A stretch of DNA of 64,000 nucleotides from Chryseobacterium sp. LAM-KRS1 (GTDB lineage: Bacteria; Bacteroidota; Bacteroidia; Flavobacteriales; Weeksellaceae): assembly GCF_013184525.1 (NCBI RefSeq), contig NZ_JAAOIZ010000003.1:620001-684000 (forward strand), in the 5' to 3' direction. The notes beneath the pieces are model-generated. The model saw only the letters and a list, made by a program, of their open reading frames with translations. It was not told the DNA's origin and made no database searches. The translations under genes were made by a program, and so were the position numbers. Below are positions 44,854-51,756 of this stretch, piece by piece (position 1 is the first letter of the stretch; each line of letters starts with the position of its first letter).

Positions 44854-45573
44854 TTACAAAACAATTCCTTCAAAATTTTTCAAAGCAATTAACTTCTCTG
44901 TCGTAAATCCCTCAGCGTAAGCAACTCCCGATAGACGCCCTAAATCCTGAGCTCTGTATGTTAAGCTTTCCAGAAAGTCTTTTGTAGCAATCGGAGTTAC
45001 TGGTTCGGTAGAATTCGGATCATAAAACTGAGTTTTAAATGCAAGGCATGCTTCAATTTTCTTATCCAGATATTCTGAAATATCAATTACAAATTCAGGT
45101 TGAATATGTTTCCATTGGATATAATGAAAAATGTGTTTAGGTCTCCATACGTCCTGGCTTTCTCCTCCCTCTACAGTTTCTATCTTTCTAAGACCAGCTA
45201 AAAAGCACGCATCGGAAACTAATTTCGCTCCTTTTGCATGATCCGGATGTCTATCATCAATCGCATTGGCTAAGACGATTTCCGGGCGGTATTTGCGGAT
45301 CATTTTTACAATCTTCATCTGATACTCTTCTGAATTAACAAGAAACCCGTCTTTCATACCTAAATTTTCCCTTGCGGAAACCCCAAGAATTTTTGCAGAT
45401 TCAGCAGCCTCCATTTTTCTGGTTTCGTCTGTTCCTCTTGTTCCCAGTTCACCTTTTGTAAGATCTACAATAACACATTTTTTTCCTTCTGATATCAATT
45501 TGGCAATGGTACCTCCACAACCCAGTTCTACGTCATCAGGATGCGCTCCAAAAGCAAGTATGTCTGTTTTCAT
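44854..45573 (-). CDS. bshB1: bacillithiol biosynthesis deacetylase BshB1
   Basis: A zinc-dependent LmbE-family deacetylase that removes acetyl from GlcNAc-malate in bacillithiol synthesis. The metal-binding AHPDD near the N-terminus (FGAHPDDVELGCGG) and the distal HPDHAKGA are both present, as are KGELGTRGT and the C-terminal segment RAQDLGRLSGVAYAEGF that is typical of BshB1. I prefer the start MKTDILAFG at 45573 over the ATG three codons earlier. No other bsh gene is in the window. It faces away from the TPR operon with its own unit. Confidence 0.9.
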   Translation of the reverse strand: MKTDILAFGAHPDDVELGCGGTIAKLISEGKKCVIVDLTKGELGTRGTDETRKMEAAESAKILGVSARENLGMKDGFLVNSEEYQMKIVKMIRKYRPEIVLANAIDDRHPDHAKGAKLVSDACFLAGLRKIETVEGGESQDVWRPKHIFHYIQWKHIQPEFVIDISEYLDKKIEACLAFKTQFYDPNSTEPVTPIATKDFLESLTYRAQDLGRLSGVAYAEGFTTEKLIALKNFEGIVL

Positions 45574-45599
45574 ATTTTTCAAAGATAAGGCTTAAAATA

Positions 45600-45632
45600 A
45601 AAACTTCCCAAACATTATGAATGGGAAGTTTT
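45600..45632 (-). terminator. intrinsic terminator after the TPR gene
   Basis: A perfect 11-bp stem AAAACTTCCCA / TGGGAAGTTTT with an 11-base loop lies 25 bases past the stop at 45657. Confidence 0.72.
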
Positions 45633-45656
45633 AATATATATAATTTAAATTTTAAA

Positions 45657-47288
45657 TTACTTATTGATCTCACCGTTAAGTTTAACAGCATCCTGATAAG
45701 TCGGATCCAACTGAACAGACTTAGCAACATAATCTTTAGCTTTAGCTAGATCAGAATCTTTGCTCATATAAGCTACGGCAAAGTAAGCATAAGCTAAAGT
45801 TTGTTTATTAGCCTCTACATCTGCTGGCTTAACAGTAGTGATGAATTTTTCATACGCTATTTTCGCAGCATCATTATTCCCAGCTTGTTGGTAAGAATAA
45901 CCTAAACTGTAATAAGCAGGAGCCCAATCAGGAAGAAGTGTACTCATTTTCTGCCATGTTAATATAGCTCCGTTCCAGTTTTTAACATCCTGGTAAGCAG
46001 TCGCTAATTTGAATAATGAATCTGTATCCTGCGCATTAGCTGCTACTTTTTGCTTTAATCCTTCAATGGTAGGGTTTGTAGGTCCTGCATCAGCTGATCC
46101 CTGAGAAGCTCCTCCTCCGGCAATCTTAGCTAATTCCATATCCCATTTCATTGTTTCATCTTTTGCAGCTTTTGCAATAGCTATTTTCTGCTGAGCTTCA
46201 GTTGTTAAAGCAGTTTTCTTTGCTGCATCTTTTTCATCCTTAGCCAATCCAGCGGCAATTAAACCTTGTAATCCCTGGTCAGCAGGTTGTACTCTTGATT
46301 TATCCGCCTGAGAAACGAAAGTATCCATGTTTTGCTTAGCCTCTGCATATTTACCTTCAGAATATAATTGATAAGCTCTCAATTTGAACTTAATAGGATC
46401 ATCAATTTTATCAAAGATCTTATCTAAAACAGTTCTTGAATTGTTATAATCTTCGTTTGTAAAATAAAGCTTAGCGATTTCTAATTGTGTATATGGATCT
46501 TCATCCGCATATTTAGTATAATTGATCAAGTCCTGAGTCGCTTTATCATTTTGCTGATATTTAATATCATAGGCAGCCAAAGCTTTATAAGCAGGTGCAT
46601 ATGTAGCATCTACAGCAATTGCTTTATCAATATTCTCTTTAGCTAATTTCCATTGCTGAGCAGCCATCCATAAGGTACCCATTCTGGTATAAACAGAAGC
46701 TTTATTTTTAGCCAGAGGTAACGCTTTATCATAAGCAGTCATAGCATCACCAGGGATTTTTTTCAATCTGTAAGCGTCTCCCAGTGTATAGTAATAATTC
46801 GCAGGAACTTCTTTTTTCTGTGCTCTTTCAATTGCCTTATTAAGGAATTGAATGGCAAGATCAGGAGAGTTATTTTTCTCAAATAAAGTTAAAGCCTCTG
46901 CAGCTCTGAACAGTACTTCAGCATCTTTTTCTCTTGAATCGCTAACAATTTTCTGTATTTCTGCAACAGCTGCCTTATCACCTTTTCCAAGCTTTACAGC
47001 CGCCAATCCGATCTTGTTTAAATAGCTTTTGCTGTCTGCTGCAAGACCTTTATTGAAGCTTTCAGTTGCTTTAGCAAAATCCGGCTCACCTTGTCTTAGA
47101 AAAGTATTTCCTAAATAGAAATAATTTTCAGCAGTAGGAGCTTTAGCAATCATATCAGTGAACTGAGTCTTTGCCTGGGCAAATTTATCACTGTCGATAC
47201 TGTTAATACCATCTTGCAATGTTTGTGCAAACGAAAAATTGGCAAAAAATACCACCGCTGCTCCAAAAGCAATCTTTTTTACATTCAT
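45657..47288 (-). CDS. exported tetratricopeptide-repeat protein
   Basis: A TPR solenoid protein of 543 residues from the preferred start at 47288 (MNVKKIAFGAAVVFFANFSFAQ is a clean signal peptide). An in-frame ATG at 47339 would put 17 unlikely residues in front. At least ten 34-residue-type repeats can be followed (for example ENYFYLGNTFLRQGEPDFAKA and WAPAYYSLGYSYQQAGNNDAAKIAYEKF). A low-complexity GGGASQGSADAGPT linker lies near residue 400. TPRs bind proteins, and the neighbouring Ton motor genes and PstS-like lipoprotein suggest a periplasmic role linked to energised transport. Confidence 0.88.
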   Translation of the reverse strand: MNVKKIAFGAAVVFFANFSFAQTLQDGINSIDSDKFAQAKTQFTDMIAKAPTAENYFYLGNTFLRQGEPDFAKATESFNKGLAADSKSYLNKIGLAAVKLGKGDKAAVAEIQKIVSDSREKDAEVLFRAAEALTLFEKNNSPDLAIQFLNKAIERAQKKEVPANYYYTLGDAYRLKKIPGDAMTAYDKALPLAKNKASVYTRMGTLWMAAQQWKLAKENIDKAIAVDATYAPAYKALAAYDIKYQQNDKATQDLINYTKYADEDPYTQLEIAKLYFTNEDYNNSRTVLDKIFDKIDDPIKFKLRAYQLYSEGKYAEAKQNMDTFVSQADKSRVQPADQGLQGLIAAGLAKDEKDAAKKTALTTEAQQKIAIAKAAKDETMKWDMELAKIAGGGASQGSADAGPTNPTIEGLKQKVAANAQDTDSLFKLATAYQDVKNWNGAILTWQKMSTLLPDWAPAYYSLGYSYQQAGNNDAAKIAYEKFITTVKPADVEANKQTLAYAYFAVAYMSKDSDLAKAKDYVAKSVQLDPTYQDAVKLNGEINK

Positions 47289-47395
47289 AATCATTATATC
47301 TTTCATTTTATATTTTCTAAATCGAGTAATATTATACACAATTTTCAGACCAAAATAGTGTATTTATTTGGGGGATAAAGTCAATTTAATATTTT

Positions 47396-48268
47396 TTAAC
47401 GCATTTGCACCTCTCTTTTGTAAATATTGTAGGGTTGCAAACCTTCCTTCTGCACAATCATTTGCCCTAATTGGGTACATGAATATCTGATGAAACCATT
47501 GGCAATGTTAAAGTTTCCTTCATTTGTTAAAAAATACAAAACTCTAGTAAAAGGATATTTCATTTCACGCAGTCCTGCAAAATCCGGAGTATATAATTTT
47601 CCTTTGTTTTCAACCGGCAATACTTTAACCATATCCCTTAATTTTTCAGAAGTTTTATCATAAGGGCGGCTAAAGGTATTAAGACCTATGACACCAATTT
47701 TATCGGGATATTTATTGAGCTGTTCAATGATATTTTCATTACCTGGAATCACAGAAAATTGGAGATCTTTAGGCTGCTTCTTAAGCTTCTGAGCCACATA
47801 GTTTAAGTTACTAGAATTAGTCCCGTCAAAAACAAATTCCTTTTTATCAGAAAGAAGACCGTTTTGAATTTCATCCATTGAAATACTGGTCCTGGTAGAA
47901 TTTTTTGGAACAATAAAAACAACTGCGTCAGCAGCAAATCTGGCAGGCAAAAATTTAGAACCCACCTGCTCTTTAAAAGCTTTAAGCTCTTCAGGACTTA
48001 AATCTCTGGACATTACCGCTACTCTGGCCTTTCCTTTCAGAAGGTCTAAAAAGCCCAGGTCTTCCTTCCTTGTAACTACCTTTAGGTGCGCTTCAGGATA
48101 ATTAATCATGTATCCGTCGGCTAAGGCTTCCGTAACACTTTTAAAGGATTCATCAGTAAGGATTGTAAGATCTCCCTTATAATAGGATGGGGATTTGTCT
48201 TCTTTTTTACAGCTTACTGCAACTATACTTAAGACAAAAAGTATGATTACTTTAAAATTATTCTTCAT
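47396..48268 (-). CDS. PstS-like substrate-binding lipoprotein
   Basis: A 290-residue lipoprotein (lipobox VAVSC) of the periplasmic binding protein type II fold. It has GDLTILTDESFKSVTEALADGY, VAVMSRDLSPEELKAF, ADAVVFIVPKNSTRTSISMDEI and a C-terminal GQMIVQKEGLQPYN, all resembling PstS phosphate-binding proteins. No pstCAB or phoU is beside it. It overlaps the small membrane protein gene by 11 bases and is followed by the TPR gene. The ligand may not be phosphate; the position behind tonB suggests a conserved role with the Ton system. Confidence 0.83.
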   Translation of the reverse strand: MKNNFKVIILFVLSIVAVSCKKEDKSPSYYKGDLTILTDESFKSVTEALADGYMINYPEAHLKVVTRKEDLGFLDLLKGKARVAVMSRDLSPEELKAFKEQVGSKFLPARFAADAVVFIVPKNSTRTSISMDEIQNGLLSDKKEFVFDGTNSSNLNYVAQKLKKQPKDLQFSVIPGNENIIEQLNKYPDKIGVIGLNTFSRPYDKTSEKLRDMVKVLPVENKGKLYTPDFAGLREMKYPFTRVLYFLTNEGNFNIANGFIRYSCTQLGQMIVQKEGLQPYNIYKREVQMR

Positions 48269-48455
48269 TTCCTGAATTTTTTATTCTTGAAACCGCTCTG
48301 TAAATTCTAAAGATTCCATACAGAATCATAACACCTCCAAGAGGGTACGCTACAGTAGGCTCTAAAATAATAAAGAAGAATTTGTAAAAAATAACTACAA
48401 TTCCTAAAACGATATAAAACAATCCCGTAACCAGGGATAACCAATTGAACATCAT
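48258..48455 (-). CDS. small two-helix membrane protein
   Basis: A 65-residue protein with two hydrophobic helices (VTGLFYIVLGIVVIFY and PTVAYPLGGVMILYGIFRIY) and a charged tail KNSGNEE. It overlaps the start of the PstS-like gene by 11 bases, so it is very likely a real coupled gene. A second Met immediately follows the first (48452 is an alternative start). A TATTTTTG box ends only 5 bases upstream, so it might have its own near-leaderless promoter in addition to read-through from tonB. I do not recognise a named family with confidence. Confidence 0.72.
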   Translation of the reverse strand: MMFNWLSLVTGLFYIVLGIVVIFYKFFFIILEPTVAYPLGGVMILYGIFRIYRAVSRIKNSGNEE

Positions 48456-48478
48456 ATAACAAAAATACCAAAAAAAAT

Positions 48479-48506
48479 AAAAAGAGAAGCATATGCTTCT
48501 CTTTTT
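48479..48506 (-). terminator. terminator-like hairpin after tonB
   Basis: A perfect 12-bp stem AAAAAGAGAAGC / GCTTCTCTTTTT with an ATAT loop lies 24 bases past the tonB stop, with T-rich sequence after it on the minus strand. It may separate the Ton motor genes from the small membrane/PstS-like/TPR unit, or act as a partial terminator. Confidence 0.7.
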
Positions 48507-48529
48507 TAATTATTATTTAAAGATAAAAA

Positions 48530-49372
48530 TTATCCTTCAAAATTCATTGTTAATGGTAATCTGAAACGGTAACGTACAGATTGTCCATTAATCTTAGCAG
48601 GAGCCCATTTAGTCTTAATAGACTTAATAGTTCTTACTGCTTCAGCATTAAAGTCTGAGCTTTTTCCACTCGCTTTAACGTCTGTAATACTACCGTCTCT
48701 TTCAACAACGAAAGTTACTTCAGCTTTTACAGTTCCTTCATCACCATTCATTGCAGATCCGTCAAAGTTACTAGACACTTTATTTCTAAAAGCATTAATA
48801 CCTCCTGGGAATTCTGCAGTTTGCTCTACCTCTGTATACACTTGAGTGTCACTTACCTGAGGCTTAACTTCAGCAGTTGAAGTTTTAGTCCCCGTTGATG
48901 GTGGAGGTGGCGGAGGTGTGTAAGCCGGAGCTTTAACCCCCTCCTGATTTTGCAAACCAGTTGTTGTTTCTAATTGCTTAGAAATCGGTGGTGGTGGAGT
49001 TTCAATTTTCGGAGCCTTAACAGGCTCTGGAACCACGTTCTGAATTACCTCGATTTTCTCTTCTTTTGGAGGTGGAGGTGGTGGAGGTGGTTCTTCTTCT
49101 TTTGGCTGCTCAATAATTTTATCTTCCTGAAGAATTTCCACCAAATCAGCTTTTACTTCTTTCTTCTCTGGTGCAGTAAGTCTTTTAATCGTAAGATAAA
49201 TAAAAGGAGACAAAGCCAAAATCAGGAATAGTGCCGTTCCGATAAGAAAAGATCTTGTCAGAAGTTTTGGATACTGATGTCTCAGATCATAGGCACCATA
49301 TTCTTTGTTTCTATTTTCAAATACAATCTCGTCTAAAGTAAGATTCTGACTGTATACATTTTCATCTGCCAT
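48530..49372 (-). CDS. tonB: energy transducer TonB
   Basis: A 280-residue protein that spans the periplasm and transmits proton-motive energy from ExbBD to outer-membrane TonB-dependent receptors. It has an N-terminal cytoplasmic segment with the DEIVFENRNKEYGAYDLR motif common to Bacteroidota TonB, one helix (FLIGTALFLILALSPFIYLTI), a Pro/Glu/Lys-rich spacer with EEEPPPPPPPPKEE, and a C-terminal TonB domain (EVEQTAEFPGGINAFRNKV … VTFVVERDGSITDVK … PAKINGQSVRYRFRLPLTMNF). It is the last of exbB-exbD-exbD-tonB. Confidence 0.94.
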   Translation of the reverse strand: MADENVYSQNLTLDEIVFENRNKEYGAYDLRHQYPKLLTRSFLIGTALFLILALSPFIYLTIKRLTAPEKKEVKADLVEILQEDKIIEQPKEEEPPPPPPPPKEEKIEVIQNVVPEPVKAPKIETPPPPISKQLETTTGLQNQEGVKAPAYTPPPPPPSTGTKTSTAEVKPQVSDTQVYTEVEQTAEFPGGINAFRNKVSSNFDGSAMNGDEGTVKAEVTFVVERDGSITDVKASGKSSDFNAEAVRTIKSIKTKWAPAKINGQSVRYRFRLPLTMNFEG

Positions 49373-49395
49373 AGATTTACAATTTTATGGTTAAA

Positions 49396-49968
49396 TTACT
49401 TTGTAGCTGGTGCAGCCGCAGCTCCATTATTCCCAACTTTCTTGTTATAAATAGCTACCTCCCAAGGTTTCAAATCGGTAACCCCATATTGTTCACTTTT
49501 GGTAATTGCCATTTCGTCAAGAATATCAACAAAGTTTTTATATACAGCGTCATCTGTCGGCTTAATAATTACAGTAAATTTACTTTTATCAGCCGCATTT
49601 GCTTTTGCTTGCTCAATTACCTTTCTAACACCTTCTCTATCGAAAGTAGTTTCATTCAGATTCTGATCAGTTAAAGATGTATTATCTTGCTGATGCCAGA
49701 AAATTTTATTGTCTTTACCCAATAACAATGAAATTGAGTTAGAAAGTTTAATTTCAGTTGGAGGTGGTTTTTTATCTTTTTCTTTCGGTTTTGCCGGAAG
49801 ACCCAAATCCATTACGTTAGGTTTACTAAACGTGGTTGTGAACATAAAGAAGGTGATCAATAGAAAACCCAAGTCCACCATCGGAGTCATGTCAACTCTG
49901 GTACTCTGCTTCTTGGAACGTACCTTGCCGCCCTTGGCGCCCTTTTCCTGTACTTGTACTTCTGCCAT
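49396..49968 (-). CDS. ExbD/TolR-family proton-channel subunit (second copy)
   Basis: A 190-residue single-span inner-membrane protein that forms the proton-conducting core with ExbB. A basic N-terminus (KGGKVRSKKQSTRVDMTPMVDLGFLLITFFMFTTTF) carries the key Asp in MVDLGFLL. The periplasmic domain has IKPTDDAVYKNFVDILDEM. The C-terminal tail is Ala-rich (NNGAAAAPATK). It is one of two adjacent exbD genes, 12 bases after the first. Confidence 0.92.
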   Translation of the reverse strand: MAEVQVQEKGAKGGKVRSKKQSTRVDMTPMVDLGFLLITFFMFTTTFSKPNVMDLGLPAKPKEKDKKPPPTEIKLSNSISLLLGKDNKIFWHQQDNTSLTDQNLNETTFDREGVRKVIEQAKANAADKSKFTVIIKPTDDAVYKNFVDILDEMAITKSEQYGVTDLKPWEVAIYNKKVGNNGAAAAPATK

Positions 49969-49980
49969 TTCTGCTCGATA

Positions 49981-50589
49981 TTATTCGTTAGGTTTACCTT
50001 CTTGTGATGTAATCAACCAAAATTTAAGAAAATCAATATCTCTTAAACCTTCAAATAAGCTTTTCACTTTAGGGTATTGAGTAGTAACGTCTCCTTTAAT
50101 CGCTAATTTGTATTCAGGATTTACGCTCAAACTTTGTTGTACCCAGTCTACTAACTGCTTATTTGTACTATCCATAGGAATCCCTGTAGGACTCTTAAAA
50201 TTCTTCTGCTCGTCATCTGGCAAATCAAGATAGCTTTTAAGTTGGTTCATTGGAACCCCAATCGCTTGTACTTTTTGAAATGCAGCTTTTTCGTTGTTGT
50301 CAAAAGTAATACCATATTTTTGACCCATTTTATCTAAAAGCTGTAATCTCTCTGATGCATTCTCTACCGGTTGGAAATAGAATTTCCCGTCCGGAGTAGC
50401 GTTGATAGTCATTAAACTAGCATCAGGAAGTAACTTCTCTGATATTGAAGATGGCGGTTTAATCTGCTCCACGTCAGGTTTTTTAAACTGAGTGGTCAAT
50501 ATAAAGAATGTAAGTAGTAGGAACGCAACGTCACACATCGCGGTCATATCCGTCACTACTCCATGTCTTTTTGGTTTGACTCTCGCCAT
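49981..50589 (-). CDS. ExbD/TolR-family proton-channel subunit (first copy)
   Basis: A 202-residue ExbD-like protein. The N-terminus VKPKRHGVVTDMTAMCDVAFLLLTFFILTTQF includes the conserved Asp (MCDVAFLL). The periplasmic region (YFQPVENASERLQLLDKM … KLAIKGDVTTQYPKVKSLFEGLRD) is longer than in the second copy and carries an insertion with a predicted helical segment. Two non-identical ExbDs next to one ExbB are common in Bacteroidota and suggest a hetero-oligomeric motor. Confidence 0.92.
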   Translation of the reverse strand: MARVKPKRHGVVTDMTAMCDVAFLLLTFFILTTQFKKPDVEQIKPPSSISEKLLPDASLMTINATPDGKFYFQPVENASERLQLLDKMGQKYGITFDNNEKAAFQKVQAIGVPMNQLKSYLDLPDDEQKNFKSPTGIPMDSTNKQLVDWVQQSLSVNPEYKLAIKGDVTTQYPKVKSLFEGLRDIDFLKFWLITSQEGKPNE

Positions 50590-50651
50590 TATTTTTATTA
50601 TTTTTAATTAAACTTCTTTTATTGCTAATGCAAATTCCTTGCTGGAAATTC

Positions 50652-51515
50652 TTAGTTGAATTCCGCGAAAGATTGTTGGATACTCATTGCGATCTCATCG
50701 ATCTTATAAGTTAATCCATCAATTTTAGATGTAAAGAAGTTATAAAGGATAATAGCGATAGCTGAAGTACCAATACCTAAAGCCGTGTTGATCAATGCTT
50801 CAGAGATACCTGTAGAAAGTGCAGCAGCATCTGGAGTACCACCACCTGAACCTAATGCGAAGAATGCTTTGATCATCCCGATTACGGTTCCTAAAAGTGC
50901 TACTAACGTTGCAACTGTACCTAAAGTAGAAAGAATCATCATGTTCTTTTCCAACATTGGCATTTCAAGAGTTGTAGCCTCTTCGATAGCTTTGTTAAGA
51001 GCCACCATTTTTTGCTCTTTGTTTAAAGTCGTATCATGAGATAAAGCTTTGTAAGTCGTAAGACCTTCTTTTACTACATTACCTACAGAACCTTGTTGTC
51101 TGTCGCACTCTTCTAAAGCCTCATCAATTTTGTTTTGGTTTAATAAGCTTCTTACCTGAACAACGAAGCTATCCAAGTTTCCTTTTCCAGCTGCTTTACC
51201 AAGTACGAAATATCTTTCAAAAGAGAAAACGATTACAGTGATCATGAAAGTAATCAAGATTGGTACGATAACCCCTCCTTTGTAGATAATACCTAAAAAC
51301 GACTCTGGGTGAATGTCTTTTCCTTCAACACTTGAAAAAGCTACAGATCCACTACCTAGTTTATCTGCATCTTTGAAGTTACCAGGACTCCCTAGCACGA
51401 ATAAATAAATACAAACTCCTATAACGAATAAAATAGGAATAATAATAGCCGGGTTTAAACCTCCTGCCTTTCTAGCAATTACTTGCTCATCATTTTTTGA
51501 AACATTCATTTCCAT
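50652..51515 (-). CDS. ExbB / TolQ / MotA-family proton channel
   Basis: A 287-residue inner-membrane subunit with an N-terminal extra helix (LNPAIIIPILFVIGVCIYLFVL) and then three helices of the MotA/ExbB fold (GVIVPILITFMITVIVFSFERYF, LSTLGTVATLVALLGTVIGMIKAFFAL, LINTALGIGTSAIAIILYNFF). The conserved cytoplasmic VALNKAIEEATTLEMPMLEKNM is present. It heads exbB-exbD-exbD-tonB, and a well-spaced promoter precedes it. Confidence 0.94.
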   Translation of the reverse strand: MEMNVSKNDEQVIARKAGGLNPAIIIPILFVIGVCIYLFVLGSPGNFKDADKLGSGSVAFSSVEGKDIHPESFLGIIYKGGVIVPILITFMITVIVFSFERYFVLGKAAGKGNLDSFVVQVRSLLNQNKIDEALEECDRQQGSVGNVVKEGLTTYKALSHDTTLNKEQKMVALNKAIEEATTLEMPMLEKNMMILSTLGTVATLVALLGTVIGMIKAFFALGSGGGTPDAAALSTGISEALINTALGIGTSAIAIILYNFFTSKIDGLTYKIDEIAMSIQQSFAEFN

Positions 51516-51566
51516 ATTTAACTAAATTATATTGTTTTAAAATTTTATCAAGTTGTAAATTAAAGG

Positions 51567-51596
51567 CAAAATTAATTAAAATACAATAGTCTCAAA
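51567..51596 (-). promoter_or_regulatory. promoter of exbB-exbD-exbD-tonB
   Basis: The minus strand has TTTG (51593-51596), an 18-base spacer and TAATTTTG (51567-51574), with the ATG 51 bases downstream. Confidence 0.7.
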
Positions 51597-51756
51597 TAAA
51601 CATTTTGCATTTTTTTGATAACGAAATATTATTACGATTTCGATAAATCAATTATTCTCTTTTTTTTTAATGATATTTCTCAGTATTTTTAAATACTTTA
51701 AAAATTTCAAAAAATTAAGCCTTCATTTTTTTTAATTTGCCAATGTTAATTTTTTT

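Noticed and set aside
48307-48492. Phe/Leu-rich 61-codon frame beside tonB
   Set aside because: It overlaps the better-supported 65-residue membrane protein in another frame and spans the terminator hairpin.
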